A stretch of DNA of 5,951 bases from Lentzea sp. (GTDB lineage Bacteria > Actinomycetota > Actinomycetes > Mycobacteriales > Pseudonocardiaceae), in the NCBI GenBank assembly GCA_030146905.1, contig JASLAV010000063.1, positions 1 through 5,951 on the forward strand. The letters are read 5' to 3'. The stretch's first letter is position 1, and the number at the start of each line of letters is the position of its first letter. The position numbers were made by a program, and so were the translations under genes. The notes under the pieces are model-generated. The model searched no databases and was not told the DNA's origin. It was given only the letters and a program-made list of their open reading frames with translations. Positions 5,823 to 5,951 of the stretch are shown here, piece by piece.

Positions 5823-5951
5823 GTACTACGACCACCAGATGAACGACAGCCGCGTGGCGATCACCGCCGCCCGCGCCGCCGCCGAGGCCGGTGCCGTGCT
5901 GCTCAACCACATCTCGGTCGTGGGCCTGCGCAGGACCGGTTCGAAGGTGAC
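5821..5951 (+). pseudogene. glpD: Inverted glpD middle segment (runs off right edge)
   Basis: On the plus strand the 43 complete codons from 5821 read 'MYYDHQMNDSRVAITAARAA' and on through 'AGAVLLNHISVVGLRR' to 'TGSKV'. This matches the region of GlpD proteins that usually reads like '(G)A.YYDAQMDDAR...TA...GA...N...V.G', about one third of the way in, upstream of the SKG motif. In an intact gene it would lie some tens of residues before the C-terminal half, on the same strand. Here it lies on the opposite strand and abuts that half directly. The initial ATG is unlikely to be a start; it corresponds to an internal position of the protein. Identification rests on remembered family sequence and the D-Q-M-N/D-D-x-R pattern. 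The distant edge is not visible. Confidence 0.8.

Noticed and set aside
4825..5910. A 361-codon minus-strand frame over the glpD region and the GNAT end.
   Set aside because: It is a Gly/Arg/Pro-rich shadow of the glpD fragment, and it spans both the terminator hairpin and the breakpoint.
1..5951. CRISPR arrays, tRNA or rRNA genes, insertion-sequence ends.
   Set aside because: No regularly spaced repeats, no tRNA-like cloverleaf, and no transposase or terminal inverted repeats were found by eye, including at the glpD breakpoint.
5821..5951. The start of an independent second glpD gene on the plus strand beginning at ATG 5821.
   Set aside because: The translation matches an internal GlpD segment, not the N-terminal GxGxxG FAD domain, and there is no ribosome-binding site. 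A rearranged fragment fits better.

Overview
The window reads as chromosomal DNA from a high-GC actinomycete. G or C dominates third codon positions, GTG starts are common, and genes abut with GTGA start/stop overlaps. The gene set (PadR regulator, MacB/LolD-type ATPase, 10-TM FtsX-type permease, GNAT, GlpD) is typical of Streptomyces/Pseudonocardia relatives. I cannot name the genus from sequence alone.

Layout. On the minus strand from about 4250 down to 1 lies a compact four-gene operon. A PadR-family regulator (3632-4216) is followed by an ABC ATPase (2931-3635), a two-FtsX-domain permease (301-2934) and the N-terminal third or so of an alpha/beta hydrolase that runs off the left edge (1-290). 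The first two junctions are 4-base GTGA overlaps and the third is a 10-base gap. In front of padR is a promoter (TTGCCA, 17 bp, CATACT) whose -10 lies in a perfect 12-bp palindrome with further CATAC/GTATG boxes around it. The arrangement suggests that PadR represses its own exporter operon, probably from a leaderless or nearly leaderless transcript. PadR plus a MacB-like exporter usually means an inducible efflux or resistance module; the substrate cannot be read from the sequence.

A GNAT acetyltransferase (4414-4980) is transcribed divergently after a roughly 200-base intergenic stretch. It ends facing a glpD (glycerol-3-phosphate dehydrogenase) fragment on the minus strand. The two stop codons lie on opposite sides of a strong hairpin that looks like a bidirectional terminator.

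The most striking anomaly is at the right end. The minus-strand glpD C-terminal half (5025-5819) breaks off at about 5820. The next bases (5821-5951) encode a more upstream glpD segment on the opposite strand. This is an inversion breakpoint or a fold-back/chimeric assembly join, so glpD is broken as written. I see no CRISPR array, tRNA, rRNA or transposase, and no clear case for a wholly new system; the noteworthy items are the promoter/operator layout, the glpD junction and a codon-usage shift inside the permease.
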